Positions 61,807 through 64,000 of a DNA stretch of 64,000 nucleotides are shown piece after piece. The notes below the pieces were generated by a model. The model was not told the DNA's origin. It saw only the letters and a list, made by a program, of their open reading frames with translations, and did not search any database. The stretch is from Molossus alvarezi. Taxonomy: Eukaryota > Chordata > Mammalia > Chiroptera > Molossidae. The position numbers and the translations under genes were made by a program. Position 1 is the stretch's first letter, and each line of letters begins with the position of its first letter. Location: assembly GCA_037176705.1 (NCBI GenBank), contig CM073889.1:56413596-56477595 (forward strand). The letters run 5' to 3'.

Positions 61807-62048
61807 CCCGGCCTGTGTGGCTCACTGGTTGAGCATTGGTCCAGGCACCAAGAGGTCACCAGTTCTATTCCCAGTCAGGGCACATGCCCAGGTTGAGGGC
61901 CAAGTCCCCAGTGGGAGGCATGCAGAAGGTGGCCAATCAATGTTCTCTTTCATCGATGTTTCTATCTCTCTCTTCTCCCTTCCTTTCTCTCTAAAATCAA
62001 TAAAGAAAAAAAAATGTTGAAAAAAAATTAAAAAGAAAAAGAAAGAAA
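61807..62048 (+). mobile_element. VES SINE, classical (older) type
   Basis: The head cccggcctgtgtggctcact is followed by 'ggttgagcattggtccag', 'ccagtcagggcacatgccc', 'caagtccccagtgggagg', a CT-rich run and an A-rich tail. The target duplication is ccaattag at 61799-61806 and ccaatcag at 62049-62056, with one mismatch. It differs from the young type (…ggtttggctcagcgg…) in the whole middle region. Confidence 0.9.
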
Positions 62049-62357
62049 CCAATCAGAGAAAGATAAGTATTATATGATCTCACTTATATGTGGAATCTAA
62101 TGAACAAAATAAACTTATTTATAAAATAGAAACAGAGGCATGGAAGCAGGGAACAGACTGACGAGCCTCAGAGGGAAGAGAGAAGAGGGAAGGGGGTGTG
62201 GGGAGAGATAAACCAAAGAAGTTATATACATATATGCATAACCAAAGGACACAGAGAATAGTGTGATGATGGTGGGATGAAAGGTGGAAGCAGAGAGGAT
62301 GGGGTCAATCAAGGAATAAGGGGGGACATCTGTAATACTTTCAACAATAAAGATTTT
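62049..62357 (+). repeat. L1h 3' end and 3'UTR
   Basis: It resumes 'ccaatcagagaaagataag', the ORF2 end and a 3'UTR with 'aaccaaagaagttatatac', a purine-rich run (gggaagggggtgtgggg) and 'gacatctgtaatactttc', ending aacaataaagattttttaaa. An AATAAA sits about 10 bp from the end. Confidence 0.82.
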
Positions 62358-62573
62358 TTAAAGTTCAACTTTGTCCCAGTGATTTGAGATGCCACCTTTT
62401 TCAAATGGCACATTCCTACATGTGCCCTGGCCTATTTTTAGACTTTCTTGTCCTCTCAGCTAATCCATGGGTCTATTTATGTGCCAGTTACCACACTGTC
62501 TAAAAAGGTATGATTTAATATCTGGCAAGGCATTCTTACCTCTTAGACAGTAAATGCTGTTCTTGCATTTTTT

Positions 62574-62836
62574 TTTTTTATCCTCACCGAGGACATTTTT
62601 CCATTCTTTGTTCAGGTAGAGTGGGAGGGAGAGAGAGGAACAGAGAGAGAGAGAGAAACATCGACGTGAAAGGAACACATCGAGTGGCTGCCACCCGCAC
62701 GACCAACCAGGGCCGGGGACAAACTGCAACCGAGGTACGCGCCCTTAGCGGGAACCGAACCCGGGTCTCTCAGGACCACAGGCCGACGCTCTAACCGCTG
62801 AGCCAAACCGGCCCGCTGAGCCAAACCGGCCAGGGC
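62574..62836 (-). mobile_element. VES SINE, young type, with duplicated 5' end
   Basis: Full-length SINE with an exact 17-bp target duplication, ctgttcttgcatttttt, at 62557-62573 and 62837-62853. At its 5' end the 18-bp string ccgctgagccaaaccggc (plus strand) occurs twice in tandem, so the tRNA-like head start is duplicated. The long exact duplication and low divergence suggest a recent insertion. Confidence 0.95.
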
Positions 62837-63122
62837 CTGTTCTTGCATTTTTTAAATTAAGAGTTTTAGTATCAGAAGCTTATTGCTATTTTTACTAGGA
62901 TTGTTTAAACTTTATAAATTAATTTAAGGAAAACTGACATTTTTATCATTTTGTCATCCTATCCAAGAATAAAGAATGTCTTTCTACTTGTTCACATTTT
63001 TTTTCTTTCAGTGGTGTTTAATAAGGTTTTGTATATTTTTTGTTAAGTTTATATTTTATCTTTTGTTATTGTAAAAAGAATTTTCTCTACCTTAATATTT
63101 AACTGGTGTATATAAAACACAC

Positions 63123-63124
<2 letters not shown>

Positions 63125-63174
<50 letters not shown>
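63125..63174. repeat. (TG)n(TA)n microsatellite
   Basis: About 18 TG units run directly into about seven TA units. Confidence 0.95.
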
Positions 63175-63176
<2 letters not shown>

Positions 63177-63231
63177 AAGGCTATTGATTTCTATATGCTA
63201 ATTTTATATACTGCTATCTTACAATTTCTTT

Positions 63232-63447
63232 TTTTATCTTCAGATAGAGCAGGAGGGAGAGAGAGGGGAAGAGAGAGAGAGAAACATTGATGTGAGAGAG
63301 ACACATCAAGTGGTTGCCACCCACACAACCCCACCTGGGGCCGGGGACAAACTGCAACCAAGGAACATGCCCTGAGCAGGAACTGAACCTGGGACTCTCT
63401 GGTCCATGGGTCAACGCTCTAACCGCTGAGCTATATTGGCCAGGGCC
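63232..63447 (-). mobile_element. VES SINE, young type, tail-shortened
   Basis: The minus-strand head is ggccctggccaatatagctc; the other end stops at 'ttatcttcagatagagcagg', without the usual 'cctcacccgaggacattttt' tail segment. The flanks share tttctttt-like sequence, so the target duplication is short or decayed. Confidence 0.85.
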
Positions 63448-64000
63448 GATTTTTCTTTTAAAACATCAGTGTTCTTCAACCTGTGAAGTTTCTAAGAGCC
63501 ACCTGAAGAATATTTTTAAATAAAAATGCTGTGACTCTCTTTCCCACCCAAGGTCACAGGAAAATGTCAGGGGAAGAGGAGAGATTTGGTGGCCTTATGC
63601 TTATCTGATCAAAATTAATTAACAGCTGGAATGTAGCAGCTCAGATCCACATGTCAGAGTGAGTGGGGCTGAACTGGACAATGGGCTGGCCTCCTGTGCA
63701 TGATTGCATTTACCCATGAGACCCAGCAAAGAACCACCTTTCAGTGTGGGAAGCAGAGCATGCATGTGCAAACTGAAAAGGTCCAGCAGCCTTGGGCAAC
63801 AGACAGGAAGGCTGAGCAAAGCTGAAGATTAGGACTGGGAGGTTGGTCTTCTTAGTGCTGGGGAGATGTGAGAAAATATGGGTGAGCCCCAAAGGGGACC
63901 AGGACAGTGACTGTAGACACCTGTAGTTACTTTTTTCTATATTTTCATGTTTATTTTTGTAGTTCTGGTGCAGATGGTTGAGCTTTCTCATTTCATATCA
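63448..64000. other. Non-L1 DNA
   Basis: About 0.55 kb of more balanced composition than the rest of the window. It has no long open frame, no recognised repeat and no convincing splice structure. Confidence 0.5.

Larger units (their letters stand above)
30634..62357 (+). mobile_element. L1h: old LINE-1 dispersed over 31.7 kb by nested insertions
   Basis: Six colinear pieces together give about 4.0 kb of one 5'-truncated L1: 30634-31760, 33118-33158, 39230-39485, 39693-40338, 60141-61806 and 62049-62357. They run in order from the ORF2 endonuclease through the reverse transcriptase and C-terminus to the 3'UTR. Each gap is filled by a separate insertion, and the two edges of each gap meet at the same ORF2 position. 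The 3' end (gacatctgtaatactttc... aataaagatttttta) differs from the young L1s and resembles that of the HAL1. Confidence 0.82.
62400..63231 (-). mobile_element. Ancient LINE-1 ORF2 remnant (low identity)
   Basis: Plus-strand phrases such as 'atgtgccagttaccacactgtct', 'actaggattgtttaaact', 'tttatcattttgtcatcctatccaagaa' and 'ctattgatttctatatgctaat' follow the order of antisense ORF2 in old mammalian L1s. Divergence is high. A VES SINE (62574-62836) and a TG/TA microsatellite lie inside it. Confidence 0.5.

Overview
This window is mammalian nuclear DNA, almost certainly from a bat. The evidence is many tRNA-derived SINEs of the VES type, whose tRNA-like head reads ccctggccggtttggctcag, together with a dense, recent-to-old LINE-1 (L1) population. 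I see no intact host gene, rRNA, tRNA gene, CRISPR array or bacterial feature. Roughly 85-90% of the window is L1 or SINE sequence. Every L1 protein gene visible is broken by stops, frameshifts, deletions or insertions.

Layout. 1-1444: 5' part of a minus-strand L1 (L1a). 2326-9180: old full-length plus-strand L1 (L1b). 9894-10085: short hAT DNA transposon. 10506-15382: old L1c, 3'-truncated at an A tract and split by the younger 5'-truncated L1d. 15405-22755: old full-length L1e, carrying a SINE head fragment and a nested L1 3' fragment (L1f). 22756-23938: non-L1 DNA. 23939-30628: old L1g with a SINE. 30634-62357: one old L1 (L1h), exploded over 31.7 kb by insertions.

The inserts in L1h, in order, are: a Half-L1 (HAL1, 31761-33117); a near-full-length young L1 (L1i, 33159-39229); a VES SINE; and a minus-strand L1 (L1j, 40339-60132). 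L1j is itself split by a 12.8-kb block (43683-56489). That block looks like a single retrotransposed unit: an L1 5' half (L1k) joined to about 2.3 kb of non-L1 DNA, ending in a poly(A) signal and A tract and flanked by a 13-bp target duplication. It is interrupted in turn by the young full-length L1l, which has a 17-bp target duplication. 62358-64000: ancient L1 remnant, two VES SINEs, simple repeats and non-repeat DNA.

The L1s fall into three 5'UTR designs. Young copies (L1a, L1i, L1l) have a short 5'UTR starting at a ggcggcrgag-like motif. Older copies (L1b, L1e, L1k) carry an extra module of about 1 kb upstream with ~70-75-bp tandem units. A third set (L1g, L1j) has the same upstream start but a different proximal 5'UTR and a different ORF1 N-terminus. 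The biology on show is therefore L1 promoter turnover, nested transposition, SINE mobilisation by L1, and one candidate L1-driven transduction. All family names come from recognition of sequence, not from a database search.
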